A DNA stretch of 64,000 nt from Dinoroseobacter sp965279125 (GTDB lineage: Bacteria > Pseudomonadota > Alphaproteobacteria > Rhodobacterales > Rhodobacteraceae): the NCBI GenBank assembly GCA_965279125.1, contig CBDIHL010000036.1, forward strand, positions 61,643-125,642. The letters run 5' to 3'. The stretch's first letter is position 1. Each line of letters begins with the position of its first letter. Positions 51,444-60,550 of this stretch are shown in pieces. The notes under the pieces were generated by a model, which ran no database searches, was not told where the DNA came from, and saw only the letters and a program-made list of their open reading frames with translations. The position numbers were made by a program, and so were the translations under genes.

Positions 51444-52493
51444 CTACCGCAACCGCTTCCCGCTGCTCGCATCGAAGAAATACGCCCTGCGCTCTTCGAA
51501 CTTCAGCCCCACGGTGTCGCCTTCTTTGGACCGCTCGTCCCCGCGCTCTTCTACGATTAGGCGTTCCCCGGTGGCCTCGCTGACCACATAGGCGTAGCTG
51601 ACCCCGCCGAGGGCCTCGGTCAGCTCGACCCGGTGGGTGTCTCCCGCGACCAGCTCGATATGTTCGGGGCGGATGCCCACCTCGACGGCCCCGGTGGCCC
51701 CGCCTGGTGCGGGCACGTCGCTGTTGAGGCCTGGCACTTTGACCTTGCCGCCCTCGACGGTCCCGCCCACGAAGTTCATCGCCGGAGAGCCGATGAAGCC
51801 GGCCACGAATTTGTTGTCGGGATCGCGATAAAGCTCGAGCGGCGCGCCAACCTGTTCGATCACCCCGAATTTGAGCACCACGATCTTGTCGGCCAGCGTC
51901 ATCGCCTCGACCTGGTCGTGGGTCACGTAGATCATGGTCGCACCAATCTCTTTGTGCAGGCGGGCGATTTCTACGCGCATCTCGACGCGCAGCTCGGCAT
52001 CGAGGTTCGAGAGCGGCTCGTCAAAGAGGAACACCTCCGGCCCCCGGACGATGGCGCGCCCGATGGCGACGCGTTGGCGTTGGCCCCCGGATAGGGCGGC
52101 GGGTTTGCGCTTGAGGTAGTCGTCGAGTTTGAGGATCTTGGAGGCCTCGGCGACCTTGGCGTTGATCTCGCTCGCCGGATGCCCGGTCATTTTGAGGCCG
52201 AACCCCATGTTCTGCTCGACCGTCATGTGCGGATAAAGCGCGTAGGTCTGGAACACCATCGACACGCCGCGCTCGGACGGATCCATGTGGGTGACGTCGC
52301 GGGTGCCGATGGTCATTTGGCCCTCGGTCGTCTCTTCAAGCCCTGCGACCATGCGCAAAAGCGTGGACTTGCCGCAGCCCGAGGGGCCGACGAACACGCA
52401 GAATTCACCATCTGCGATCTCGAGGTCGATCCCGTGGATGACTTGGACGTCTCCGTAGCGTTTGACGACTTGGGTGAGGTTTACACCTGACAT
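51444..52493 (-). CDS. ugpC: Sugar ABC transporter ATP-binding protein (UgpC/MalK type)
   Basis: A 349-residue ATPase with the MalK-type C-terminal regulatory domain. Walker A GPSGCGKS, Q-loop FQTYALYPHMTV, signature LSGGQRQR, Walker B FLFDEPLSNLD and switch YVTHDQVEA are visible; the TOBE domain is at about 240-349. It energises the two galactoside permeases encoded divergently. Its ATG lies inside the last codons of the IclR gene (13-base overlap), so it is co-expressed with the regulator. Confidence 0.95.
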   Translation of the reverse strand: MSGVNLTQVVKRYGDVQVIHGIDLEIADGEFCVFVGPSGCGKSTLLRMVAGLEETTEGQMTIGTRDVTHMDPSERGVSMVFQTYALYPHMTVEQNMGFGLKMTGHPASEINAKVAEASKILKLDDYLKRKPAALSGGQRQRVAIGRAIVRGPEVFLFDEPLSNLDAELRVEMRVEIARLHKEIGATMIYVTHDQVEAMTLADKIVVLKFGVIEQVGAPLELYRDPDNKFVAGFIGSPAMNFVGGTVEGGKVKVPGLNSDVPAPGGATGAVEVGIRPEHIELVAGDTHRVELTEALGGVSYAYVVSEATGERLIVEERGDERSKEGDTVGLKFEERRAYFFDASSGKRLR

Positions 52494-53311
52494 AGCGGCT
52501 CCGTTTGGGTTGAGGGCGCGCGCTCAGGCGCATCGATTTGATCGGGAAACCGCCAAGCGGAGGCGTCTTGGGCAATCGCTTGGGCGGCTTGGTGGAGGTG
52601 GGGCAGATAGGCTTCCAACCCCTCCATCGTAAGGCGTTGGGTGGATCCAGTGATTGACATGGCCCCGAGGGCGCGCCCGGAGGTCGTCAGGATCGGCATG
52701 GCGATGCAGATGATCCCGATCTCGTGTTCCTCACGGTCGTAGGCGTGGCCGCGTGTGCGAATCGCCGTCAGCTCGGCGCGCAGGCTGTCGGGCGTATCAA
52801 GCGTGTGATCGGTGTGGCGCAGGAAGCTTTGGCGGGCGATGGCGGCACTCAGCTCGGCCTCGGGCAGGTAGGCGAGCATGGCTTTGCCGACGCCGGTGCA
52901 ATAGGCGGGGCCGACTTTCCCGGCCTCGGAGAACATCTCGACGGGGCGGGCGGCGTTGCGTTTATCGACATAGAGAACCTGTCCGCCGTCGAGTTGGGCG
53001 AGGTGGACGGTTTCGCCTAAGTCACGGCTGAGCGCGTCTAAATGCGGGCGTGCCACAGGCGCGAGCGAGGATTGCGACCACGCCGCATGGGCCAGACGCA
53101 CGAGGCGCACACCGGGCGCGTAGGTGCTGCGGTCGGGATCATAGCTGAGCATTCCGGTGGAGGTCAGCGTTTGCAGCATCCGGTAGAGGGTGGCTTTGGG
53201 GTAGGGGCTAGAGCCCAGCAGCTCGGCAAAGCGCACAGGCCGCGCGAACCCGGCCACATGGTCGAGCACGTCGAGGGCTTTGCCAACAGTTCCATCACCG
53301 CTTGCGGTCAT
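52481..53311 (-). CDS. IclR-family transcriptional regulator
   Basis: A 276-residue regulator. N-terminal winged helix with KALDVLDHVA and PKATLYRMLQTLTSTGML (in parts), and C-terminal effector domain with YVDKRNAARPVEMFSEAGKVGPAYCTGVGKAMLA (key parts GKVGPAYCTGVGKAMLA). GGAGGAG precedes ATG 53311 by 8 bases. Position next to the galactoside genes and the palindromes at 53395-53433 make it the probable regulator of the whole cluster, including its own operon with ugpC. Confidence 0.93.
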   Translation of the reverse strand: MTASGDGTVGKALDVLDHVAGFARPVRFAELLGSSPYPKATLYRMLQTLTSTGMLSYDPDRSTYAPGVRLVRLAHAAWSQSSLAPVARPHLDALSRDLGETVHLAQLDGGQVLYVDKRNAARPVEMFSEAGKVGPAYCTGVGKAMLAYLPEAELSAAIARQSFLRHTDHTLDTPDSLRAELTAIRTRGHAYDREEHEIGIICIAMPILTTSGRALGAMSITGSTQRLTMEGLEAYLPHLHQAAQAIAQDASAWRFPDQIDAPERAPSTQTEPLCQV

Positions 53312-53366
53312 GGGTATTCTCCTCCCTAATCTGGTCTGTGAATCTCTGTCGGACTCATCAGGCCTG

Positions 53367-53433
53367 TTGACAAGCATAGGCGAGTCGCGGTTAAGTTTTC
53401 AATATACAAAACTCGGTTTCACATATTGGAACC
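53367..53433 (+). promoter_or_regulatory. Promoter and candidate IclR operators of the galactoside operon
   Basis: TTGACA (53367-53372) is followed 18 bases later by a weak -10 (TTAAGT). Two inverted repeats then follow: GTTTT/AAAAC arms at 53395-53412, and GGTTTCA/TGGAACC at 53415-53433 with one non-pairing position. The latter resembles IclR-type boxes. Their place at and after the -10 suggests repression by blocking polymerase. Confidence 0.4.
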
Positions 53434-53468
53434 AAAAAGAGTTCACCGAATGCATAAGGGAGGATACC

Positions 53469-54734
53469 ATGCGTTCCACTTTGAAGGCGTCGCTCGCGGC
53501 GCTCGTTTCCACGACCATGCTCACAGGCGCGGCTTTTGCCGCAGGGCACAGCACGCTTGAGGGCGAGCTGCGGATCATCTCCGACATGTCCAACCCGGCC
53601 CCCCGCGCCGTGATGGAAAAGCTGGCGGCTGATTTCGACGAAATGCACCCCAACCTGAGCGTTGACCTGACCATCGTTGACCGCGAAGCGTGGAAGACCC
53701 AGATCCGGAACGCTTTGTCGGCCAATGCGCCTGACGTTGTGAACTGGTATGCGGCCACCCGCATGACCCCGTTTGTCGATGCGGGCCTGTTCATGGATAT
53801 CTCGGACCTCTGGGCTGAGCCTGAGTTCGACGCGCTGGCCTCCACCAAGGGTGCCATGACGCTGAACGGTGCCCAGTGGGGCGTGCCGTACACGTATTAT
53901 CAGTGGGGCGTTTACTACCGCGCGGACATCTTCGCCGAGCTGGGCTTGGAAGAGCCAATGACGTGGGAGCAAGAGATCTCCAACTGCCAGGCGATCCTCG
54001 ACAGTGGCCGCAAGTGCTACACCATCGGCACCAAGTTCCTGTGGACCGCAGGGGGCTGGTTTGACTACATCAACTCGCGCACCAACGGCTATGACTTCCA
54101 TATCCAGCTGGCCAATGGCGAAGTTGAGTGGACCGACGACCGCGTTCGCGAGACCTTTGCAAACTGGCGTCAGCTGATCGACATGGGCGCGTTCATCGAC
54201 GACCACCAGACTTATAGCTGGCAGGAAGCGCTGCCCTTCATGACCGAAGGCAATGCAGCAGCCTACCTGATGGGCAACTTCGCTGTCGCCGCGATGCGCG
54301 ACGGGGGGCTGGATGACAGCAAGCTGGACTTCTACCAGTTCCCGAAGATCAACGCAGATGTTGATTATGCAGAAGACGCCCCAACGGACACGTTCCACAT
54401 CGCCAGCGGTGCCCAGAATGTTGAGGCGGCCAAAGAGTTCTTGCGCTTTGTAACCTCGCCAGAGGTCCAGACCGAGATCAATGGCGGCGACGCCTTGGGT
54501 CAGCTTCCTGTCAACGCCAATGCGGAAGTGTCGGATGACAAGTTCATCCAGCAGGGCTTTGACATGCTGTCCAATAACGCGGGCGGCGGCATCATGCAGT
54601 TCTTCGACCGTGACTTCCCCGCCGAGATGGCCTCGGCTGGCATGGAAGGCCTGCAGGAGTTCATGGTGTTCCCAGACAATCTGGACGACATCCTGGCCCG
54701 CCTCGAGGACACGCGTCAGCGCGTTTACGAGTAA
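53469..54734 (+). CDS. Sugar ABC transporter substrate-binding protein
   Basis: A 421-residue family 1 binding protein with signal peptide (cleavage after AFA at about 24). Blocks: LAADFDEMHPNLSVDL, NALSANAPDVVNWYAA, WGVPYTYYQWGVYYRADIFAELG (in parts), AAYLMGNFA and AAKEFLRFVTSPEVQ. Together with two permeases and GH36/GH42 enzymes, a galactoside ligand is likely. GGGAGG lies just upstream of the ATG. A long GC-rich hairpin follows the stop. Confidence 0.93.
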   Translation: MRSTLKASLAALVSTTMLTGAAFAAGHSTLEGELRIISDMSNPAPRAVMEKLAADFDEMHPNLSVDLTIVDREAWKTQIRNALSANAPDVVNWYAATRMTPFVDAGLFMDISDLWAEPEFDALASTKGAMTLNGAQWGVPYTYYQWGVYYRADIFAELGLEEPMTWEQEISNCQAILDSGRKCYTIGTKFLWTAGGWFDYINSRTNGYDFHIQLANGEVEWTDDRVRETFANWRQLIDMGAFIDDHQTYSWQEALPFMTEGNAAAYLMGNFAVAAMRDGGLDDSKLDFYQFPKINADVDYAEDAPTDTFHIASGAQNVEAAKEFLRFVTSPEVQTEINGGDALGQLPVNANAEVSDDKFIQQGFDMLSNNAGGGIMQFFDRDFPAEMASAGMEGLQEFMVFPDNLDDILARLEDTRQRVYE

Positions 54735-54744
54735 TTTAAGGTGC

Positions 54745-54799
54745 GGCGGGGTTAACCCCGCCCTACCGAACCCCGCCGTAGGGCGGGGTTCACCCCGCC
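54745..54799 (+). repeat. GC-rich 22-base inverted repeat after the binding-protein gene
   Basis: Arms 54745-54766 and 54778-54799 pair over 22 bases with one mismatch around an 11-base loop; each arm is itself the palindrome GGGGTTAACCCC or GGGGTTCACCCC. It lies between the binding-protein and permease genes, where such hairpins usually protect the upstream mRNA and lower downstream expression. Confidence 0.75.
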
Positions 54800-54888
54800 A
54801 TTCCGCGCGCCCATTTTGCCCGCAACCCATCCGCAAGCCGAGCCGCGCGCCCGCCTTTCGCATGTGTTGATCCGCCAGGAGGCCCACC

Positions 54889-55809
54889 ATGACCCTGTCC
54901 ACGGACCCCGCCCCCCGCAGCTGGTACAAGCGCAACGAGATCGCGGTCACGCCGTGGCTGTTCTTGTTGCCGGGCATCTTGTTCTTCGCGGTCTATGTCA
55001 TCAGCCCGATCTTCCAATCGGTCTGGATCAGCTTTCATGAATGGGACGGTCTGGGCGAGAAGGAATGGGTCGGCCTTGCCAATTACGAGCGCCTCTTGGG
55101 CGGGGATCGCAAGTTCGAGATCTCGTTCTGGAACAACATCCGCTGGCTGGTGCTTTACCTGCTGGCGATCCCGATGGGCCTGTTTATCGCGCTCTTCCTG
55201 AACCAGACGGTCTTTGGTATCCGGGTCTATAAGTCCTTGTTTTTCTTCCCGTTTGTGATCAGCCAGGTAGTCGTTGGCCTCGTGTTCTCGTGGTTCTACT
55301 TGCCCAATTCGGGCCTCTTCGATCAGATCGTCGGCCTTGTGGGCATCGACATCAGCGGCGGCGTCCTTGGCAACCCGAACACCGCCACCTATGGCATCAT
55401 CGCCGCTGGTCTCTGGCCGCAGACGGCCTATTGCATGATCCTGTACCTGACGGGCCTGAACGCCGTGGACCCCGAGCAGGTCGAGGCCGCGCGCCTTGAC
55501 GGTGCCAAGGGCCATAAGATGCTGTGGTACGTGATCCTGCCGCAGCTGAGACCGGCCACGTTTATCGCCTTCGTCGTCACGATCATCGGCGCGCTGCGCT
55601 CGTTCGACTTCATCGCGGTGATGACCAATGGCGGGCCGTTCGGATCCACGCGGGTGCTCAGCTTTTATATGTTCGAGGAGAGCCTCTCGGAGTTCGGCTT
55701 CCGCATGGGCTATGGCGCGGCCATCGCGGTGGTTCTGTTTTTCATCATGCTCGGCTTCATCTTGTACTTCCTCTACTCGATGTGGCGCGACGAGAAGGAG
55801 GCCCGCTAG
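54889..55809 (+). CDS. Sugar ABC transporter permease, MalF type
   Basis: A 306-residue inner-membrane protein with six helices. The EAA loop is EQVEAARLDGAKGHKMLWYVILPQLRP (key parts EAARLDGA and ILPQLRP). N-terminal WLFLLPGILFFAVYVISPI (in parts) is the usual first helix. One base separates its stop from the next start. It partners the second permease and UgpC. Confidence 0.95.
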   Translation: MTLSTDPAPRSWYKRNEIAVTPWLFLLPGILFFAVYVISPIFQSVWISFHEWDGLGEKEWVGLANYERLLGGDRKFEISFWNNIRWLVLYLLAIPMGLFIALFLNQTVFGIRVYKSLFFFPFVISQVVVGLVFSWFYLPNSGLFDQIVGLVGIDISGGVLGNPNTATYGIIAAGLWPQTAYCMILYLTGLNAVDPEQVEAARLDGAKGHKMLWYVILPQLRPATFIAFVVTIIGALRSFDFIAVMTNGGPFGSTRVLSFYMFEESLSEFGFRMGYGAAIAVVLFFIMLGFILYFLYSMWRDEKEAR

Positions 55810-56658
55810 ATGTTCCCGACACCGCTCGCCAAAACATCGCGCAGATGGCAGATCACCTACCAGACGCTGCTGCCCATCGCCTTGATCATCTGGCTTCTGC
55901 CCTTGCTCGCCGTCGCCCTGTTCTCGGTCAAGCCCGAGGCGGATTTCGCCAGCGGCAATTTCTGGGGCCTGCCCTCGACCTTTGAGGGGTTCAACAACTA
56001 TGGCCGGGTGTTCTTTGACAGCGACATGCCGCGCTATTTGCTGAACTCGTTCCTGATCACGGTGCCGACGATGATCGGCGCTGTGGCCCTATCGGCGCTG
56101 ACGGGCTTTGCGCTGGGCATCTATAAGTTCAAGGGCAACCTCTTGATCTTCTTCATGTTCATCGCCGGGAACTTCGTGCCGTTCCAGATCCTGATGGTGC
56201 CGGTGCGCGACCTGACGTTGGGCCTTGGCCTCTATGATACCAAGACGGGCCTGATCCTGTTCCACATCGCGTTCCAGACCGGGTTTTGTACTTTGTTTAT
56301 GCGCAACTTCATCCGCGCCTTGCCGTTTCCGCTGATCGAGGCGGCACGGGTCGAAGGCATTGCGGAATGGCGCATCTTCTGGTTTGTGGTGATGCCCTTG
56401 ATGAAGCCTGCGCTCGCGGCCTTGTCGGTGCTGATCTTCACCTTCATCTGGAACGATTATTTCTGGGCGGTGGTGCTGACCCAAGGGCCGGATGCGCAGC
56501 CCGTGACGGCGGGGATCACGAGCTTCAACTCGCAGTTCCGCGCGGCCTATCACTTGATGAGTGCGGGCAGTATCGTCGCAGCACTTCCTCCGGTCCTGAT
56601 GTTCTTCTTGATGCAGAAGCACTTTATCGCGGGCCTGACCTTGGGTGCGGTGAAGTAA
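55810..56658 (+). CDS. Sugar ABC transporter permease, MalG type
   Basis: A 282-residue permease with six helices. The EAA loop is IEAARVEGIAEWRIFWFVVMPLMKP (key parts EAARVEGI and VMPLMKP). The C terminus ends QKHFIAGLTLGAVK as in this family (QRyfv.Glt.GAvK). Its TAA stop overlaps the start of the alpha-galactosidase gene (TAATG). Confidence 0.95.
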   Translation: MFPTPLAKTSRRWQITYQTLLPIALIIWLLPLLAVALFSVKPEADFASGNFWGLPSTFEGFNNYGRVFFDSDMPRYLLNSFLITVPTMIGAVALSALTGFALGIYKFKGNLLIFFMFIAGNFVPFQILMVPVRDLTLGLGLYDTKTGLILFHIAFQTGFCTLFMRNFIRALPFPLIEAARVEGIAEWRIFWFVVMPLMKPALAALSVLIFTFIWNDYFWAVVLTQGPDAQPVTAGITSFNSQFRAAYHLMSAGSIVAALPPVLMFFLMQKHFIAGLTLGAVK

Positions 56659-58739
56659 TGCACGCATGGAGGTTGGATGACGGCCGCCAGAGCTTGGTTC
56701 TGGCGACCCACGGTGAACGCTTGCCTGAGGTGGTCTATTGGGGCGCGCCCCTGCCTGCGGATGCGGATTTGTCGGTGCTGCACGCGGCCCATGCGATTGA
56801 TGTGACGGGTGGGATGCTGGATGCGAACCCGGATGTGTCGATCTGCCCCGAGGCGACGCGCAGCTTTCCCGGCCAGCCGGGGCTGATCCTGCGCGATGGC
56901 GGGGGCACGCCGCTTCTGCCGAAATTCTGCTTTAAGAACGCCGTGCAAAGCGATGATACGCTTGAGTTAATCTATGAAGACACAGCCAGCCTGCTGACCT
57001 ACACAGCGCGCTTTACCACCAACCGCCACACGCGGGTGATCACCACCCAAGCGGTGCTGGAGGCCGCAAAGCCGGTGCATCTGCATTGGCTGGCCGCCCC
57101 GGTGCTGCCGGGCTCGCAGCAAGCCGACGAGATGATCGATTTCGCCGGGCGCTGGTGTGGCGAGTTCCAGATGAACCGCACCGCTTGGTCGCCCGGAATG
57201 CGCTACCGCGAGAACCGCACCGGGCGCACCGGGCATGAGCATTTTCCGGGCCTGATCCTGCCCGAGCGGGGCGCGACCAACACCCAAGGCCAAGCGTTCG
57301 GCTTCCATTACGGCTGGTCCGGGGGGCATCGCATGATCGCCGAGGAACTGCCCGATGGCCGTCGCCAGATCCAGTTCGGCCATGCCGCGCGGATGGAACA
57401 TGATGCGGCGACCCGGTTCGAGACGGCACCTTTGTATGTGACCTACTCGGTCGACGGGCTGAACGGCTGCGCTGTCGCATTCCAGCGCCATTTGCGCGAC
57501 GAGATTGTGACCTGGACCGACACAGGCCGCCCGCGCCCGGTGCATTACAATTGCTGGGAAGCGGTCTATTTCGACCACAAGCTGCCGGTGCTGAAAGACA
57601 TCGCGGCGCGCGCTGCGGATCTGGGGGCGGAGCGGTTTGTGCTCGATGATGGTTGGTTCGGGCAGCGCGATGACGACACGACCTCGCTTTCGGATTGGGA
57701 AGTGGATCCGCGCAAATATCCCGAAGGCCTCGGCCCGCTGATCGACCATGTGCACGGCCTCGACATGACCTTCGGCATCTGGTTCGAGCCTGAGATGATT
57801 AACCCCGATAGCGACCTGCACCGCGCCCATCCCGATTGGGCGCTGGGGTCCGAGGATCAGACCCTGGGCCGCCAGCAAAAGGCGCTGAACATGGCGCTGC
57901 CCGAGGTGCGCGATTTTATCTATGACCGGATGGCCGCGATCCTTGCGAAATACCCCATCGACTACATCAAGTGGGACCACAACCGCGTGCTGCCGATGCC
58001 CGATGCGGCGCAGACGCGGGGGTCTTATGCGCTGCTGGACCGCCTCCGCGTGGCCTTCCCGGATGTGGAGATTGAAAGCTGTGCCTCAGGTGGCGGGCGC
58101 ATCGATTTCGGCATCCTCTCGCGCACGCAACGGGTCTGGCTCAGCGACAGCAACGACGCGCTTGAGCGCTTGCGCATGCAGCATAATGCGGCGCTGTTTT
58201 TGCCGCTGACCGTGACCGGCTCCCATGTTGGGCCGCGCCGCTGCCACACCTCGGGGCGCACGCTAGATATCGCGTTCCGCGCTTGGGTTGCCGCCCAGCG
58301 TCACATGGGCTTCGAGATGGATCCGCGCGAGTTGACCGATGACGAAGCGACGGTGCTGCGCGAGGTCACCAGCTGGTGGAAGCACAACCGCACGTGGATG
58401 GAGGGCGCCGATATCCTGCGCCTCGACAGCCCGGACCCGGCGGTGATCGGCGAGCAGCAACTCAGCGAGGACGGCACCCGGTTTGTTAGCTTCATCGGCA
58501 AGGCCGCGACCAGCGCACAGATCGCGCCGCGCCCGATCCGCCTGACGCGGCTGGACCCCGAGGCGAACTACGAGATCACCTTGGTCAACCGCCACTCCGC
58601 GCCCACCTTATCGCGCGGAACACCCGCGCTCAAAGACGGCCCGCAGACCTTATCCGGCGCCTATCTGATGTATCACGGCTTGACCCTGCCATGGTCGTTC
58701 CCGGAGACAATGTGGGTGATCGAGGGCACGCGCCTATGA
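56658..58739 (+). CDS. Alpha-galactosidase, GH36
   Basis: A 693-residue glycosidase releasing galactose from alpha-galactosides. N-terminal beta-supersandwich to about 300; then the barrel with VLDDGWFGQRDDD, GIWFEPEMINPDSDL, DYIKWDHNR (nucleophile Asp), ESCASGGGRIDFG and WLSDSNDALERLR (acid/base Asp), all hallmark GH36 blocks. No signal peptide, so it acts in the cytoplasm on imported sugars. Start overlaps the permease stop. Confidence 0.95.
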   Translation: MHAWRLDDGRQSLVLATHGERLPEVVYWGAPLPADADLSVLHAAHAIDVTGGMLDANPDVSICPEATRSFPGQPGLILRDGGGTPLLPKFCFKNAVQSDDTLELIYEDTASLLTYTARFTTNRHTRVITTQAVLEAAKPVHLHWLAAPVLPGSQQADEMIDFAGRWCGEFQMNRTAWSPGMRYRENRTGRTGHEHFPGLILPERGATNTQGQAFGFHYGWSGGHRMIAEELPDGRRQIQFGHAARMEHDAATRFETAPLYVTYSVDGLNGCAVAFQRHLRDEIVTWTDTGRPRPVHYNCWEAVYFDHKLPVLKDIAARAADLGAERFVLDDGWFGQRDDDTTSLSDWEVDPRKYPEGLGPLIDHVHGLDMTFGIWFEPEMINPDSDLHRAHPDWALGSEDQTLGRQQKALNMALPEVRDFIYDRMAAILAKYPIDYIKWDHNRVLPMPDAAQTRGSYALLDRLRVAFPDVEIESCASGGGRIDFGILSRTQRVWLSDSNDALERLRMQHNAALFLPLTVTGSHVGPRRCHTSGRTLDIAFRAWVAAQRHMGFEMDPRELTDDEATVLREVTSWWKHNRTWMEGADILRLDSPDPAVIGEQQLSEDGTRFVSFIGKAATSAQIAPRPIRLTRLDPEANYEITLVNRHSAPTLSRGTPALKDGPQTLSGAYLMYHGLTLPWSFPETMWVIEGTRL

Positions 58740-58762
58740 CCTCTTTGCTTTTCCAAATATCC

Positions 58763-58775
58763 CCGCCGGAGGCGG
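58763..58775 (+). promoter_or_regulatory. Ribosome site inside a small hairpin before the dehydratase
   Basis: CCGCC (58763-58767) pairs with GGCGG (58771-58775) around GGA. The ribosome-binding GGAGG (58768-58772) lies across loop and arm, 7 bases before ATG 58780, so folding would hide it. Confidence 0.4.
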
Positions 58776-58779
58776 TTTA

Positions 58780-60486
58780 ATGACCAAAAGACGCTCGCAA
58801 CACTGGTATGGCAAAACCGACAAAGACGGCTTCATTCACCGAAGCTGGATGAAGAACCAGGGCTTCCCGGATCACGCCTTCGATGGCCGCCCGATCATCG
58901 GGATATGCAATACATGGTCCGAGCTGACCCCATGCAATTCCGGCCTGCGCGATCTGGCCGAGGCGGTCAAACGCGGTGTCTGGGAGGCGGGCGGTTTTCC
59001 GGTCGAGTTCCCGGTGATGAGCCTTGGCGAGACGCAGATGAAGCCCACCGCGATGCTGTTTCGCAACCTCTTGGCGATGGATGTGGAAGAGTCGATCCGC
59101 GCTTACGGCATTGACGGCGTTGTGCTCTTGGGCGGCTGCGACAAGACCACGCCGGGGCAGTTGATGGGGGCGGCCTCAGTGGATTTGCCGTCTATCGTGG
59201 TGTCCTCTGGCCCGATGCTGAACGGCAAGTGGAAGGGCAAAGATATCGGCTCTGGCACTGATGTCTGGAAATTCTCCGAGGCCGTGCGCGCGGGCGAGAT
59301 GACCTTGCAGGACTTCATGGCCGCCGAGAGTGGCATGTCACGCTCCAAGGGCGTGTGCATGACGATGGGGACAGCCTCGACCATGGCCAGCCTCGTGGAG
59401 GCGATGGGCATGGCCTTGCCCACAAACGCGGCCCTTCCGGCGGTCGACGCGCGGCGCGGGGCGCTGGCGCATCTGACCGGCAAGCGGATTGTCGAGATGG
59501 TGGAGGAGGATTTGAAGCCCTCGGACATTCTCACCAAAGAGGCGTTCGAGAACGCCATCCTCGCCAATGCCGCCGTGGGCGGCTCGACCAACGCGGTCGT
59601 GCATTTGCTGGCGATTGCGGGGCGCGTTGGGGTGGATCTGAGCCTTGAGGATTTCGAGATCGGCTCGGAAATTCCGCTGCTGGTGAACTGCATGCCCTCG
59701 GGCAAGTACCTGATGGAAGATTTCTGCTATGCGGGCGGGATGCCGGTGGTGCTGAGCCGCTTGGGTGACAAGCTGCGCGCCTCGAAGACCGTGCTGGGCG
59801 GCGATATCAGCGTCTATGCGGACGGTGCGGAATGCTACAATGACGATGTGATCAAGACCGTCGCGGACCCGGTGAAACCGGCGGCAGGCTTGGTGGTGTT
59901 GAAAGGCAATCTCGCGCCGAACGGGGCGATTGTGAAGCCGTCGGCAGCAACGGACCGTCTGCTGGAGCATGAGGCCGAAGCCTTTGTTTTTGAAAGCATT
60001 GAGGATCTGAAGGCGAATATCGACCGCGATGATCTGCCCGTGACACCTGACACGATCCTGGTGCTGAAAGGCTGCGGTCCCAAGGGCTATCCGGGCATGC
60101 CGGAGGTGGGCAATATGCCGATCCCCGCCAAGCTGGTGCGCCAAGGGATCAAGGACATGATCCGGGTCTCGGACGCGCGGATGTCGGGCACGGCCTTTGG
60201 CACGGTGATCTTGCATGTTTCGCCCGAGGCGCAGGCGGGCGGGCCGCTTGGGCTGGTAAAGACGGGCGACCGGATCAAGGTTTCGGCCTCTGGTGGGGTG
60301 CTTGAATTGCTGGTCGACGAGGCGGAGTTGGCGTCGCGCCGTGCTGCGTGGGTGCCGGATGATCCGCATTACACGCGCGGCTATGCGAAGCTATATATTG
60401 ATCACGTTATGCAGGCGGACAAGGGGGCCGATTTGGACTTCCTCGTCGGTAAAGACACACGGCTTGTGACACGCGAAAGCCATTGA
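58780..60486 (+). CDS. IlvD/Edd-family sugar-acid dehydratase
   Basis: A 568-residue iron-sulfur dehydratase. The Cys ligands are in TPCNSGLRDLA, LGGCDKTTPGQLMGA and SKGVCMTMGTASTM; the C-terminal swivelling domain has KGCGPKGYPGMPEVGN. Branch features (RSWMKNQG start, ETQMKPTAMLFRN) match the pentonate/hexonate dehydratases rather than IlvD proper. Context (dgoK, dgoA) makes D-galactonate to 2-keto-3-deoxygalactonate the likely reaction. GGAGG is upstream. Confidence 0.92.
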   Translation: MTKRRSQHWYGKTDKDGFIHRSWMKNQGFPDHAFDGRPIIGICNTWSELTPCNSGLRDLAEAVKRGVWEAGGFPVEFPVMSLGETQMKPTAMLFRNLLAMDVEESIRAYGIDGVVLLGGCDKTTPGQLMGAASVDLPSIVVSSGPMLNGKWKGKDIGSGTDVWKFSEAVRAGEMTLQDFMAAESGMSRSKGVCMTMGTASTMASLVEAMGMALPTNAALPAVDARRGALAHLTGKRIVEMVEEDLKPSDILTKEAFENAILANAAVGGSTNAVVHLLAIAGRVGVDLSLEDFEIGSEIPLLVNCMPSGKYLMEDFCYAGGMPVVLSRLGDKLRASKTVLGGDISVYADGAECYNDDVIKTVADPVKPAAGLVVLKGNLAPNGAIVKPSAATDRLLEHEAEAFVFESIEDLKANIDRDDLPVTPDTILVLKGCGPKGYPGMPEVGNMPIPAKLVRQGIKDMIRVSDARMSGTAFGTVILHVSPEAQAGGPLGLVKTGDRIKVSASGGVLELLVDEAELASRRAAWVPDDPHYTRGYAKLYIDHVMQADKGADLDFLVGKDTRLVTRESH

Positions 60487-60496
60487 AGGGGGAGGC

Positions 60497-60538
60497 AAAT
60501 CTCCACGCGGAGATTTGCAAATTCTCTCGAGAGAATTT
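60497..60538. repeat. Paired 8-4-8 hairpins (copy C)
   Basis: Arms AAATCTCC/GGAGATTT with loop ACGC, joiner GC, arms AAATTCTC/GAGAATTT with loop TCGA, then GGGG. The arms equal copy B, but the loops differ. This copy is inside an operon, between the dehydratase stop and the SDR start, so a plain terminator role is unlikely. Confidence 0.75.
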
Positions 60539-60550
60539 GGGGACGGCACT

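Noticed and set aside
53391..54977. 528-codon open frame on the minus strand
   Set aside because: Antisense to the substrate-binding protein gene, which has a signal peptide, ribosome site and family motifs.
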